In this document: one piece after another, positions 24,372 through 32,334 of the stretch
How positions within the stretch are numbered: position 1 is the first letter of the stretch
Layout: each line of letters begins with the position of its first letter
Assembly (NCBI RefSeq): GCF_030813235.1
Contig: NZ_JAUSUB010000034.1
Coordinates: forward strand, 1-53,379
Length of the DNA: 53,379 bases
From: Cytobacillus purgationiresistens
Lineage (GTDB): Bacteria; Bacillota; Bacilli; Bacillales; Cytobacillaceae
Direction: 5' to 3'
Made by a program: the position numbers and the translations under genes
Notes under the pieces: generated by a model
Seen by the model: the letters and a program-made list of their open reading frames with translations, nothing else
Database searches by the model: none
Told to the model about the DNA's origin: nothing

Positions 24372-24830
24372 TCACCTGCTTTCTATGGAGTAGACTGCTT
24401 GCTTCGCTCCAAACCTTATAATCGTATCGTGTTTTATCATTCCAAGCTTTTCTAAGAGTCTGCATGAGTGTTGATTGGCTGCTTGTGTTTCAGCAAAGAT
24501 TTGTGTGAATTTCAAATCAATTAGGGCATATTCCAGTACAGCTTGAATTGATTCAAAAGCGTACCCTTTTCCCCAACATTCTGGACGGAATTGATAGGAT
24601 AATTCGTTGTTTATACCGTCATGATATGGGCCAATCGAGATAAGACCGATTAAACCCTCCTCAAGCTTATGACGAACAGTCCAATGCATTTCAGAATGTG
24701 GAAGCCGATCAACGTGGCGCGGTCCTCCCAAATAAGCTCTGACTTTTTCATCTAAATACAATTCTTGGATTTCTCTTAAGTCATTCATCATGTCAACAGA
24801 CTGAATAATACATCTCGTGGTTTCAATCAT
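24372..24830 (-). CDS. GNAT acetyltransferase (RimJ/RimL type)
   Basis: This 152-residue protein shows the GNAT acetyl-CoA binding pattern FRPECWGKGYAFESIQAVLEYAL and the late segment VFAET-like QIFAETQAANQHSCRLLEKLGM. The RimJ-like group acetylates amino groups of proteins or small molecules. Its ATG overlaps the amj stop as ATGA, so the two are coupled. The target is unknown. Confidence 0.88.
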   Translation of the reverse strand: MIETTRCIIQSVDMMNDLREIQELYLDEKVRAYLGGPRHVDRLPHSEMHWTVRHKLEEGLIGLISIGPYHDGINNELSYQFRPECWGKGYAFESIQAVLEYALIDLKFTQIFAETQAANQHSCRLLEKLGMIKHDTIIRFGAKQAVYSIESR

Positions 24831-25651
24831 TTCATCATCCCGAGAAACTTGGATGCCCAGGCAATATAATAGGCACCAGGGATAAAGAGGAGCTGAGCAA
24901 CAATGGTTCCCATTAATCTTGATGTCACCATTGTCACCGAGGCAACCTTCAAATAAGTATATTTCCCTTTTCCATTAGTAACTGAGTCAGCTAATACTGA
25001 CAGTTTAGGATCAATCAATGTAGACAGCAGGATTGTCGCTACTCCATTGATAAGCCCTGAAGCCATTACAGCAGTCATCTGATATTCGGGTGCGATCACG
25101 GCGGCGTAAAGTGCAGAGAGAACACCGATTGTATAGACGGCCGTCACGATCATGTTGATGACGAATAATCTCATTGGGATATGATGTCTCTTGATTCCTT
25201 TAAAAAAACTTAAGCTTGGCCATCTAAACAAGGAGAATGCCCTTTTTATGTAATAAGGAATGAATGCCTTCTTAACTAGTGCTGGTATTGAACCTTTTTC
25301 TTCAACGAGAAGGATAATGGCCCGTGAAAAAATAGCGACAAAGGTTGGAAGCAATATAGCCCCAATCATCGTACCCACTGTGGACGCGCCAATAAGTATG
25401 CGGTATTGATTTTCTATGAACCACAATAGGTTTTCTTCTGGAGCCGTGTCAACAAGATTTCCCGTAAATGGCTGTTGAATCATATTGGACATTCTTGAAA
25501 TTATGACAATCGAATTAAATAGTGAAAGAGCAGATGCAATTAATTTCACCCTGGCACCTGATAATCTTACAGCATAAGCAAGCGTTTCTATGGTGTGAAT
25601 GAGTAAGATAAATAGAAAAATGAGCAGTAATTTTACCGTAATAAACTCCAT
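24827..25651 (-). CDS. amj: Lipid II flippase Amj
   Basis: This 274-residue membrane protein of about six helices matches Amj (formerly YdaH), the alternative lipid II flippase of Bacillus that can replace MurJ in cell-wall synthesis. The N-terminal segment IHTIETLAYAVRLSGARVKLIASALSLFNSIVIISRMSNMIQQP is characteristic, and the length agrees. A TATAAT with an upstream TGG (extended -10) lies about 30 bp before the start. I could not see a clear sigma-M type promoter. It heads the minus-strand gene series. Confidence 0.92.
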   Translation of the reverse strand: MEFITVKLLLIFLFILLIHTIETLAYAVRLSGARVKLIASALSLFNSIVIISRMSNMIQQPFTGNLVDTAPEENLLWFIENQYRILIGASTVGTMIGAILLPTFVAIFSRAIILLVEEKGSIPALVKKAFIPYYIKRAFSLFRWPSLSFFKGIKRHHIPMRLFVINMIVTAVYTIGVLSALYAAVIAPEYQMTAVMASGLINGVATILLSTLIDPKLSVLADSVTNGKGKYTYLKVASVTMVTSRLMGTIVAQLLFIPGAYYIAWASKFLGMMK

Positions 25652-25731
25652 ATCATTGACCTTCTTTTTTTTTCCTCATTATACCAAGGAATATGTTTGG
25701 AAAATAGAAAAAGTTCTCTTTTTAGAAATAA

Positions 25732-25811
25732 ATGACATCGTGTCATAAATTATTTGACTTATGACATAATGTCATTTATGATGTAATTATTACGACATGA
25801 CAACATGTCAT
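25732..25811. promoter_or_regulatory. Promoter with three identical-arm operators
   Basis: Three 15-bp palindromes with arms ATGACA and TGTCAT around 3 bp occur at 25732-25746, 25761-25775 and 25797-25811. A strong promoter (TTGACT 25754-25759, 17 bp, TATGAT 25777-25782) reads to the right. The second site lies between -35 and -10, the first just upstream and the third just downstream of the start. This is an arrangement for tight repression of the 33-codon ORF at 25831. Confidence 0.8.
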
Positions 25812-25830
25812 TTTAGGAGGCATTACAATT

Positions 25831-25932
25831 GTGAACAAGCAACTCAATGATTTAGTAAAAAAGTTAGTTGCTCAAGGAATTGATGCAACCATTTGTAAAA
25901 AGCCAAAATGTGAGCAAATAAAAGCAATATAG
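25831..25932 (+). CDS. 33-residue operator-controlled peptide
   Basis: A GTG at 25831 follows TAGGAGG with suitable spacing and encodes 33 residues: an amphipathic basic helix (MNKQLNDLVKKLVAQGIDA) and a CKKPKC tail. There is no signal peptide or membrane helix. The two cysteines four residues apart could bind a metal or form a disulfide. It may be a complete small effector or antirepressor-like peptide, or the conserved start of a truncated gene. The promoter with three operators directly in front supports real expression. The alarmone synthetase gene follows. Confidence 0.6.
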   Translation: MNKQLNDLVKKLVAQGIDATICKKPKCEQIKAI

Positions 25933-26038
25933 ATTAAACTGTCGAATACTGGGTGAAACATTGGTTTATTGCCATTGCCATAAATAAGCTTCTAACTTGA
26001 AATGAATATGAGCAAAATAGGTAATGAGGAGAATGAGG

Positions 26039-26794
26039 ATGGAAAAACAAAAGATTGATACCAATCAAATGTTAATAACATTAAAAAAAGAAATGATGCG
26101 TTTTATGCTGACATATAAATTTGCTTTGGAGGAAATTAATACCAAAATAGATATCCTGACGCAGGAGTTTCAATATTTTCACGATTACAACCCAATTGAG
26201 CACGCGAAATCACGGCTGAAATCACCGGAAAGCATTTTAAAGAAAGTGGAGCGGAAAGGCTATGACTTCACACTGAACTCTATTCAAGAGAATATCCGTG
26301 ATATTGCAGGCGTTCGCATTACATGTTCTTTTATTACCGATATTTATGAAATAAAGAATATGCTTGCAAAACAAAAAGACATCACAATCATCGAGTGTAA
26401 GGATTATATAAAGGACCCAAAGCCCAACGGATATCAAAGCATGCACTTAATCGTGCAAATCCCCGTGTTTATGTCAGATGGGGAAGAAAAAGTATTTGTG
26501 GAAATCCAGATTCGTACGATTGCGATGGATTTCTGGGCGAGCCTCGAACATAAGATTTATTATAAATATGATAAAGAAATACCGGAACAGATGAAAATAG
26601 AATTAAGTGAAGCAGCTGTGACTGCTGCACAGCTTGATCGGAAAATGGAAAGCATCCATCTTGAAATGAACAAGTTAAAAGAATTGAGCAAAGAAGAGGG
26701 TAACCCTGAAGAATTACTCATTCAAAATGAGAGGTTTCGATTACCTGCGAAATTTCTAAATATGAAAAAAATATTCGAGGAGGAAGGGACATGA
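26039..26794 (+). CDS. sasA: Small alarmone synthetase (YwaC/SasA type)
   Basis: This 251-residue protein is a single-domain RelA/SpoT synthetase without hydrolase or regulatory domains. It has YNPIEHAKSRLKSPESILKKVERKG (about 50-75), DIAGVRITCSF, the G-loop region KDYIKDPKPNGYQSMHLIVQ and the catalytic EIQIRTIAMDFWASLEHKI (Glu near 155). It makes (p)ppGpp-type alarmones from ATP and GDP or GTP, usually under envelope stress. GAGGAG favours ATG 26039 over ATG 26024. A C-terminal helical extension makes it longer than B. subtilis SasA. It is coupled by ATGA to the next gene. Confidence 0.92.
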   Translation: MEKQKIDTNQMLITLKKEMMRFMLTYKFALEEINTKIDILTQEFQYFHDYNPIEHAKSRLKSPESILKKVERKGYDFTLNSIQENIRDIAGVRITCSFITDIYEIKNMLAKQKDITIIECKDYIKDPKPNGYQSMHLIVQIPVFMSDGEEKVFVEIQIRTIAMDFWASLEHKIYYKYDKEIPEQMKIELSEAAVTAAQLDRKMESIHLEMNKLKELSKEEGNPEELLIQNERFRLPAKFLNMKKIFEEEGT

Positions 26795-27225
26795 ACTTAA
26801 ATCCATTTGCTGATTTGCCTGCCTTTGTACAAAAGGAAATGGAAAAAATAAATGAAAAAATAGCTCCATTTATGAAGAAGGCTTCTAAATTTGCATTATT
26901 TTCATTTCCGCTAATTGTTTTATCAATCATGAACTTAGCGATATTAATCTTTGCCGCACCTTATGAGGAAAATATGCTAATAACCATCATCATATATGCC
27001 ATAATGGGCGCAGTCGGTATGGCTTTATCAAAGGAGTCCAAAATCAGGCGTAAAGAAGCTGAAAAGGTAAGCATTGATTATATAATTAATCGGATTAAAC
27101 AAAGTGAATTCGCAACAGAACAAATGAAACAAAAGTATATTTCATTGATTAAAGAAAAACCAATCACGGCTATGCAGCGTTTTACAGAGTTCCTGCAAGA
27201 TGAAAGAAGACGCTCCTTATATTAA
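26791..27225 (+). CDS. Two-helix membrane protein coupled to sasA
   Basis: This 144-residue protein has a short amphipathic N-terminus, two membrane helices (about residues 34-54 and 61-79) and a cytoplasmic, charged C-terminal helix region. It may belong to DUF5392, but I hold this loosely. The ATG overlaps the sasA stop, so the proteins are made together; an effect on or response to alarmones is possible but not shown. Confidence 0.7.
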   Translation: MNLNPFADLPAFVQKEMEKINEKIAPFMKKASKFALFSFPLIVLSIMNLAILIFAAPYEENMLITIIIYAIMGAVGMALSKESKIRRKEAEKVSIDYIINRIKQSEFATEQMKQKYISLIKEKPITAMQRFTEFLQDERRRSLY

Positions 27226-27291
27226 GGCTCTTTTCTAAAGGATTGTTGTTTTTTCATAGGTTTTGATAAGACAAGCCATTGATAAAAAAGT

Positions 27292-27420
27292 CGATTGGAG
27301 CAGATGTGCGAGACTCCTGCGAGAGCAGCGGGACAGGTGAGGACCCGCAGGAGTGAAGCGGACGAGGAGGTTCACTGCCCGCCCCGTGGAAAGCGAGCAC
27401 CAGGAGAGGAAATCAACGAC
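27292..27420. repeat. Dispersed Bacillus intergenic repeat
   Basis: The GC-rich block with GAGACTCCTGCGAGAGCAGC, GGACAGGTGAGGACCCGCAGG, GACGAGGAGGTTCACTGCCC and GGAAAGCGAGCACC matches a widely scattered Bacillus intergenic element that I recall from several genomes. Its base composition contrasts with the AT-rich flanks. Copies are normally nonmobile by themselves. Confidence 0.7.
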
Positions 27421-27491
27421 TACCTGCCAAAAGCAACATAGTATACGAAAACAGCCTATATTAAAGACAAGAAGTATTGGGGGAGAAACCT

Positions 27492-28103
27492 TTGCCGAAG
27501 ATCACATTTTTTAACTTGCCGAAGGAAAAACAGGATAAATTAGTATTTGCAGCAAGGCAGGAGTTTTCAAGAGTGCCGCTTTACCAAGCATCGATTACTA
27601 ATATTATCAAGACTGCTAAGATTCCGCGGGGCAGCTTTTATCAATACTTTGAAGACAAAGAAGATGCTTTCTTCTTTTTATTGAATGAGCGGGTGGAAGC
27701 CAATAAAAATTACCTATTTACATTAATCAAACAACATGATGGTGATATTATTCAGACGATGGTTGATCTCTTCGAATTGATCATTTCAGAAGAGGAAGAG
27801 AACTTAAGTTTTTTGAAAAATATATTTCTTAATATGACACATCGCATTGAAACGGAATTCGAGAGAAGCTTTAATGATTATGATGCAAAAGAAATTAAAA
27901 TAATTGAATTAAAATCACTTATCGATAAGTCAAAATTAAATTTATCGAACGATGAAGAACTAACTTATGTGATGAAGATTTTAATTTCTGTCATGATTAG
28001 AAGTGTCATTGATAAATTTTCACGAGAACTCTCAAACGAAGAGGCGATGCGTGGCTTCCGCATAGAAATCGATTTATTGAAAAGAGGTTTAGCTAAAAAT
28101 TGA
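27492..28103 (+). CDS. TetR/AcrR-family regulator
   Basis: This 203-residue protein begins MPKITFFNLPKEKQDKLVFAARQEFSRVPLYQASITNIIKTAKIPRGSFYQYFEDKED, a typical TetR helix-turn-helix of the YhgD-like group, followed by a variable ligand domain. An upstream TTG (27477) is possible, but the G-rich site at 27479-27483 suits TTG 27492. No palindrome was recognised immediately upstream. Its target may be elsewhere; a link with the three ATGACA/TGTCAT operators at 25732-25811 is untested. Confidence 0.88.
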   Translation: MPKITFFNLPKEKQDKLVFAARQEFSRVPLYQASITNIIKTAKIPRGSFYQYFEDKEDAFFFLLNERVEANKNYLFTLIKQHDGDIIQTMVDLFELIISEEEENLSFLKNIFLNMTHRIETEFERSFNDYDAKEIKIIELKSLIDKSKLNLSNDEELTYVMKILISVMIRSVIDKFSRELSNEEAMRGFRIEIDLLKRGLAKN

Positions 28104-28264
28104 AGAAGAACTGTCTCAAAAGGCATTGGGGATTAGGTTGAATTTGTGAGATAGTGAGGAAAGGTAGGTCGATTAACTAAAGACGGAATGAGTCTGCAAT
28201 AGCGAAAAGGGAACTGGATGAATAACTAAATATGTTCATCATCATCCCGGCTAATTATGTAAAG
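28104..28264. other. Intergenic region without recognised features
   Basis: This stretch between the TetR gene and the terminator has no ORF with a ribosome site. It starts GAAGAACTGTCTCAAAAGG, which resembles the termini of some insertion sequences, but no matching end was found. Confidence 0.3.
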
Positions 28265-28311
28265 AGGTGTCGCAAAAATGATTCTAAATCACTTTTGCGA
28301 CACCTTTTTTT
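28265..28311 (+). terminator. Strong Rho-independent terminator
   Basis: A 13-bp perfect stem (AGGTGTCGCAAAA at 28265-28277 with its complement at 28293-28305) is followed by about seven T. Confidence 0.85.
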
Positions 28312-28439
28312 AATCATTTTTCATTCTAGTAGCAGCTTCTAATCCTCAGGTCTTAAGGCAATCGGAATTGAAGGGAAGAACGCCTTTATTTCCTGTCTGT
28401 CTTAAGCATATGGGGCTGAACAGTCGCTTTCACATTTCG

Positions 28440-28718
28440 TTATAAGTTTAATTGGTAGAAGATGATGAAGATGAGTGCGACCATGATTAATATTAGAATT
28501 CCGTCTGTTTTTTTACTGATACTGCGATTGGCAATGGGTAGCAGGTTTAATAATTTTATACTGATAAAGGTAATCACACCTGTTGCTATTGCTCCAAGGA
28601 TGATTGGCATATTATAAATATGTACATTGATATAGCGGATAATAATGATTGCTATGACAAGGGAAAACCCAATAAAGTGCCGCTTTAAAGTGAATTTTTG
28701 CTGTTGCTGTTCTTCCAT
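28440..28718 (-). CDS. Small three-helix membrane protein
   Basis: This 92-residue protein has a polar Gln-rich N-terminus and three hydrophobic helices (about 13-29, 37-58 and 72-90). It begins 16 nt after fosB on the same strand, so it is probably cotranscribed. The function is unknown; a role in drug or envelope stress is only suggested by the neighbour. Confidence 0.65.
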   Translation of the reverse strand: MEEQQQQKFTLKRHFIGFSLVIAIIIIRYINVHIYNMPIILGAIATGVITFISIKLLNLLPIANRSISKKTDGILILIMVALIFIIFYQLNL

Positions 28719-28733
28719 ATCAACATTCTCCTC

Positions 28734-29156
28734 TTATGTGAAAAAAAGCATATGCGGTTTTTCTTTTTTATAGTAATTTAAGCGATCCTGTAAGGTCCCT
28801 GTATGAAATTCAAATTTATGACCATCTGGATCGGTAAAATAAATGGACTTTTTGTCCTTTTCATCACGCCTCCGTCCAGGCAGAATATTGACGTCCAGCT
28901 CCATGAGCTTTGTATGCATGGCATCAAAGTCCTGCTCATCAATTGTGAATGCCATATGTGTGTAGGAGGCGTGAATTTCCGTTCGCGGTATGTCTTTTTC
29001 AAGATTTAATGCCAGCCATATACCGTGTAGATCAAAATATGCAGTTGTTCTGCCTTTAACCAATAGCTTAGCATCAAACACTTGCTCATAAAAGTGAATG
29101 GATTGTTCTAGATTAGATACGGAAAAGAGAAAATGGTTGATTCCTTGAATTTGCAT
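28734..29156 (-). CDS. fosB: FosB-type fosfomycin-modifying metallothiol transferase
   Basis: This 140-residue vicinal-oxygen-chelate protein has metal ligands expected for FosB: His in [15 protein letters not shown] (near residue 8), His in YTHMAF (near 65) and Glu in [15 protein letters not shown] (near 114). FosB adds bacillithiol to fosfomycin and opens its epoxide, giving resistance. AAGGAG 7 nt upstream selects ATG 29156 over an N-terminal extension to 29219. A palindrome overlaps its predicted transcription start, so it may be repressed. Confidence 0.93.
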   Translation of the reverse strand: MQIQGINHFLFSVSNLEQSIHFYEQVFDAKLLVKGRTTAYFDLHGIWLALNLEKDIPRTEIHASYTHMAFTIDEQDFDAMHTKLMELDVNILPGRRRDEKDKKSIYFTDPDGHKFEFHTGTLQDRLNYYKKEKPHMLFFT

Positions 29157-29180
29157 GGTTATCTCCTTATTTGAGAATAG

Positions 29181-29201
29181 TATTGTGAAAAAATCACAAT
29201 A
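29181..29201. promoter_or_regulatory. 21-bp palindrome at the fosB transcription start
   Basis: TATTGTGA and TCACAATA surround five bases as a perfect inverted repeat. The fosB -10 element (TATAAT on the minus strand, 29214-29209) would start transcription at about this site, so a bound protein could block it. It resembles CRP/FNR sites (TGTGA-N6-TCACA) but has one base fewer in the centre. Confidence 0.5.
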
Positions 29202-29222
29202 TTCCAAAATTATACACATAGA

Positions 29223-29231
29223 TGGTATAAT
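29223..29231 (+). promoter_or_regulatory. Extended -10 promoter of the toxin gene
   Basis: TGG followed by TATAAT (29226-29231) forms an extended -10 element without a good -35, about 70 bp before the toxin ORF. Confidence 0.55.
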
Positions 29232-29299
29232 AAAGGCAGCAATGGATTAGGTGGTTTTTAGGGTAGTCTGCTCATCCCCAATAGGAAGGGGGTGCTGCT

Positions 29300-29389
29300 T
29301 TGACAGTTTTTGAGGCTTTGGTGTTTGCTTGTACATTTACAAGTTTAATCATGGCTGTTCTGTCATTTAATAACAATGATAAAAAATAA
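29300..29389 (+). CDS. Putative holin-like type I toxin, 29 residues
   Basis: A TTG at 29300 after AAGGGGGTG encodes 29 residues. The start (M)TVFEALVFACTF, a single membrane helix and a charged NNNDKK tail fit the Bacillus holin-like toxin group (consensus MTTYEAL...) known from TxpA/BsrG-type type I systems. Such peptides depolarise or disturb the membrane. The opposite strand has a promoter-terminator pair that makes a likely antisense RNA overlapping its 3' end. Confidence 0.7.
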   Translation: MTVFEALVFACTFTSLIMAVLSFNNNDKK

Positions 29390-29517
29390 TCCACTCAAAC
29401 GCATAAGCGTAGGTGGATTTGTCGCTTTATAGCTGGCTGCCTTAGAGGGAACCATTCTATTGCAAGGTCGGATGGTGTTGCCGCACCACCGATCTTTTTT
29501 AATATATGCATCATTTT
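29386..29517 (-). ncRNA. Predicted antisense antitoxin RNA
   Basis: A minus-strand promoter (TTCACA 29552-29547, 17 bp, TATAAT 29529-29524) predicts a start near 29517. A hairpin at 29419-29388 followed by a T-rich tract on the minus strand would end the RNA after about 130 nt. The RNA overlaps the 3' end of the holin-like toxin mRNA, as in txpA/RatA. A 60-codon reading on this strand has no ribosome site and is not believed. Confidence 0.65.
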
Positions 29518-29579
29518 CAGTTTATTATACAATAGATTTTTTCTTATGTGAACAGGCTTGGCTTGTCTACTATCCAACT

Positions 29580-30272
29580 TTAGTACTTCCAGCGGTAATG
29601 ACCTGCGATTGGGGTGGTAAATGAAGAAAGCCTGACCTCAGCTGCAAATGGCTGAATATTATGGATGAAATAAGGTGTCCCATCCTTTGCGCGTTTATCA
29701 GAAATGATGCCGACATGGTTAAAGTCCTTTTCTAAAAAAATAACGATGTCTCCAGCCTGCCATTCTTGTAAATTTTCTTTATCACCTTTTATCAGCTTAG
29801 TAGTTAATGACTGTGCAAACCGTTCCAGATATACAGCTTGATTAGGGACGCGCCTGAAATCAATATTCGGGTCTGGGACTCCATCGACTCTAGGGTACAA
29901 GTCTGTGTGATCAGAAATATCTTGATCCATCAAGTCCTTTAACTTGATGTTGGCGCCCATCAGCCCTCTCCAAATAACATCAGTACATACACCTTCATCA
30001 TTAGGGGGATATCCACCCGCATAATAACTGCTTTTATATCGAGTATGCTGTTCGACCTCTATCCGGGCAGCATGAACTATATCCATTGCATCGGGAATCC
30101 CATTTTGGTTTCGGTCAATGGTTGCATAGTTATCTGGAATCTGGATGTCAGCTATAAAAGGTCTTTCAACATAGATACCAAGATGATCGAGAATCAGGCC
30201 GCCTTTGAAAAAATAAGAAAAAAGCAATATGATGATTAAAATCGACCCACTTAGCCAAAATGTCTTTTTCAC
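29580..30272 (-). CDS. DUF1287 family secreted or anchored protein
   Basis: This 230-residue protein has an N-terminal membrane anchor or signal helix (about residues 5-22). The DUF1287 domain follows, with GYPPNDEGVCTDVIWRGL (Cys near 95), DPNIDFRRVPNQAVYLERFA and WQAGDIVIFLEKDFNHVGIISDKR. Cys and His suggest an NlpC/P60-like hydrolase or amidase fold acting outside the membrane. GGAGAG upstream favours GTG 30272 over ATG 30296. The substrate is not known; cell-wall peptide is a guess. Confidence 0.85.
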   Translation of the reverse strand: MKKTFWLSGSILIIILLFSYFFKGGLILDHLGIYVERPFIADIQIPDNYATIDRNQNGIPDAMDIVHAARIEVEQHTRYKSSYYAGGYPPNDEGVCTDVIWRGLMGANIKLKDLMDQDISDHTDLYPRVDGVPDPNIDFRRVPNQAVYLERFAQSLTTKLIKGDKENLQEWQAGDIVIFLEKDFNHVGIISDKRAKDGTPYFIHNIQPFAAEVRLSSFTTPIAGHYRWKY

Positions 30273-30445
30273 ACTTCGTCTCTCCTTTTTTATCATCTCA
30301 ATGTGTATAGACGCTTGGTGAAAAGTTTTAGTTGCAAATATTTACTATCATTGGAAAAATAATATAAGTTTTTCATCAGTCATGACAATAGATTAATAGG
30401 GTATGAAATAAACAGGTTCACTCTCCCATGAAAGGATAATAAAAA

Positions 30446-30946
30446 ATGTTAACAAATACGATCGTACGTACAATGAAAATAGAAGACATACCGCAAATAC
30501 AAAAAGTGGCCAAGGAGAGCTGGAATGCCACCTATGAGGGAATTATTCCTAAGCAAGCACAAGAAAGCTTTTTACAATCTGCCTATAGTGACAAAATGCT
30601 TGTAAGAAGGTTAGAACAATCCGTTTTTTTTGTAGCCGAGTGGGATGATAGAATTATAGGATTTGCTAATTACTCTCAAATGCGAAAAGATGGGGAAGTA
30701 GAGCTCGGTGCTATTTACTTATCTCCTGGTGTTCAAGGGAAGGGATTGGGGACGGTCCTGTTGCAAGCAGGGATTGATCATTTTGACGATGTAAAAACCA
30801 TAATGATCAATGTTGCAAAGGATAATAGAATTGGCAGGAATTTTTATGATGCCAAAGGCTTTCAGCAGATTGCTGAATTTGATGATCTTTTCAAAGGTCA
30901 GCTAATAGAAACGATTACCATGGTATTAAAAATAGATAAAAAATAA
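30446..30946 (+). CDS. GNAT N-acetyltransferase
   Basis: This 166-residue GNAT protein has FVAEWDDRIIGFANYSQM, the acetyl-CoA loop LSPGVQGKGLGTVLLQAGI (about 95-113) and the late VAKDNRIGRNFYDAKGF. It resembles PaiA-like acetyltransferases in length and ending. AAAGGAT precedes ATG 30446. A small hairpin with a T run (about 30943-30967) ends the gene. The acceptor substrate is unknown. Confidence 0.88.
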   Translation: MLTNTIVRTMKIEDIPQIQKVAKESWNATYEGIIPKQAQESFLQSAYSDKMLVRRLEQSVFFVAEWDDRIIGFANYSQMRKDGEVELGAIYLSPGVQGKGLGTVLLQAGIDHFDDVKTIMINVAKDNRIGRNFYDAKGFQQIAEFDDLFKGQLIETITMVLKIDKK

Positions 30947-31092
30947 ACACGATTTTCGGTGTTTTTTTGATAAGGATGGATAAAAGTGTATGCAGTATTT
31001 TTAACTTTCGATGTGAATGGAGTGAGCGGGATCTATCAGAATCGTTCAAGACTTGTTGATTAAGCGTGAAGTAATGGTACCGACGATAGGAG

Positions 31093-31755
31093 ATGAGGAT
31101 CATTTCTAAGAGCGAAAAGTTAGCGGCAATTTTTTTGAAAGGAGCAGTAACAGAAGCGTGGGACTATGTTGAAAATCATCAACATCTTTCCAATCTGGAA
31201 ATCTATCAAGAACTTCTTACCCCAGCCATGAAACATATTGGATTGAAGTGGGAAAACTTTGAAATTACAGTTGCGGAGGAACATCTGGCCTCAGGTGTAT
31301 GCGATTTGATTCTTACTAGACTAGGATTTAAGCACAAAAAGTCAATTCAAGAACTAAATGCCCCAAGAGCGATGTTTTTCTGTGTGGACTCAGAACAGCA
31401 TTATTTAGGGCTGAAAATGGTTTCTAGTCTTTTTGAAGAGAAGGGCTGGAATGTACACTTCTTGGGTGCCAATCTACCAGTTCAGTATGCATTACAAGCC
31501 GCAAAAGATTGGAAGCCTGATGTAATTGGCATGTCTGTATCGATAGCAACCCATTTGCCAAAGCTAAGAGAATATACAGATGCATTTGCATGTCTGCCCA
31601 AGAAACCAGCTGTATTAATAGGTGGAAGACTGGCAGAGATATTTGATATAAATGCTTTTTCTACGGAGGAGCCAATGATTGTATCCAATTTATATGACAC
31701 GAATAACTGGATAAAAGGATACCAAGCGGATGGGACGAAAAATGCATTTAATTGA
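31093..31755 (+). CDS. Standalone B12-binding domain protein, CarH-like
   Basis: This 220-residue protein consists of a helical cap (about 1-90) and a Rossmann-like cobalamin domain. The cap contains a W-x9-EH motif (Trp in LKWENF, then EEH), the signature of adenosylcobalamin photoreceptors such as CarH/LitR that sense light through B12. The cobalamin domain has EQHYLG in place of the usual DxHxxG (ligand histidine), later GMSVSIATHLPKL and VLIGGRL. There is no MerR-type DNA-binding domain. It may act through a partner. ATG 31093 touches its ribosome site, and an in-frame ATT at 31102 is better spaced. Confidence 0.85.
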   Translation: MRIISKSEKLAAIFLKGAVTEAWDYVENHQHLSNLEIYQELLTPAMKHIGLKWENFEITVAEEHLASGVCDLILTRLGFKHKKSIQELNAPRAMFFCVDSEQHYLGLKMVSSLFEEKGWNVHFLGANLPVQYALQAAKDWKPDVIGMSVSIATHLPKLREYTDAFACLPKKPAVLIGGRLAEIFDINAFSTEEPMIVSNLYDTNNWIKGYQADGTKNAFN

Positions 31756-31965
31756 TTTTGATGTGCCCTTAGTCTTATTCGAGGGCCAGAGTTGGATCAT
31801 TCATGCTTTTTGAGGCCAAAATGAAAACAAAAAGAGCAGACATTGCCGGTTCGTCGAGTTTATATCATGGCATAGTGAGGAAAATCACCAGTTTATAAGG
31901 GGATGAGTCATCAGGTAGGGCCCCTTGCGGCAAGGCAAGCCCTCTGCCCCTTGAGGTCTTAGAGG

Positions 31966-32304
31966 GTGCTTATTTCCGATGCTCACAATTCTTACAAATC
32001 TTATACGTCTAGTAACGATGTGGAGCACGTTATCATAAATAGCAGTAAGAAAGAATATGTAAAGAAAGGCATCTACCACCTCAATAATATTAATAATTAT
32101 CATTTCCGTTTAAAGATATGGATAAGTCGTTTTAATGGTGTTTCTACGAAGTATTTACAACTTTATTTAGTGTGGTTTCAATTCCTCGACAATAGAAAAA
32201 TGGAAAGTGATTTAAGCAAGAAAAAGCAAATGCTTATCTTGGCAAGTGTTCAAGGAACTTGGGAAACCGCAGATAAGTTAAGACTGAGAGATTTTGCATT
32301 CTAA
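31966..32304 (+). pseudogene. C-terminal fragment of an IS1595-like transposase
   Basis: The 112-codon reading matches the end of ISXO2/IS1595-type transposases: LISDAHNSYKSY, then VEHVIINSSKKEYVKKGIYHLNNINNYHFRLKIWISRFNGVSTKYLQLYLVWFQFLDNR. The N-terminal zinc-binding and first catalytic regions are missing, and a stop lies just upstream. No terminal inverted repeats were identified. It is an inactive remnant. Confidence 0.75.
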
Positions 32305-32334
32305 GTGCCAAGATTATTCGTTTTTCACTGGAAA

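Noticed and set aside
24367..24465. Extended start of the third hydrolase gene
   Set aside because: It would overlap the acetyltransferase gene by 94 nt, while TTG 24366 has a ribosome site and begins after the upstream stop.
25945..25985. Sigma-W-type promoter before sasA (TGAAAC present)
   Set aside because: No CGTA-like -10 element occurs at 16-17 bp; the match is only the -35 half.
28104..28130. Insertion-sequence end
   Set aside because: The CTGTCTCAAAAGG phrase is suggestive, but no inverted partner or transposase is nearby.
29181..29201. FNR or CRP site
   Set aside because: The centre has 5 bases instead of 6, so the half-sites would be on the wrong helical register; it is kept as an operator of unknown regulator.
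29395..29577. 60-codon minus-strand ORF opposite the toxin locus
   Set aside because: It has no ribosome site and coincides with the predicted antisense RNA, including its promoter and terminator.
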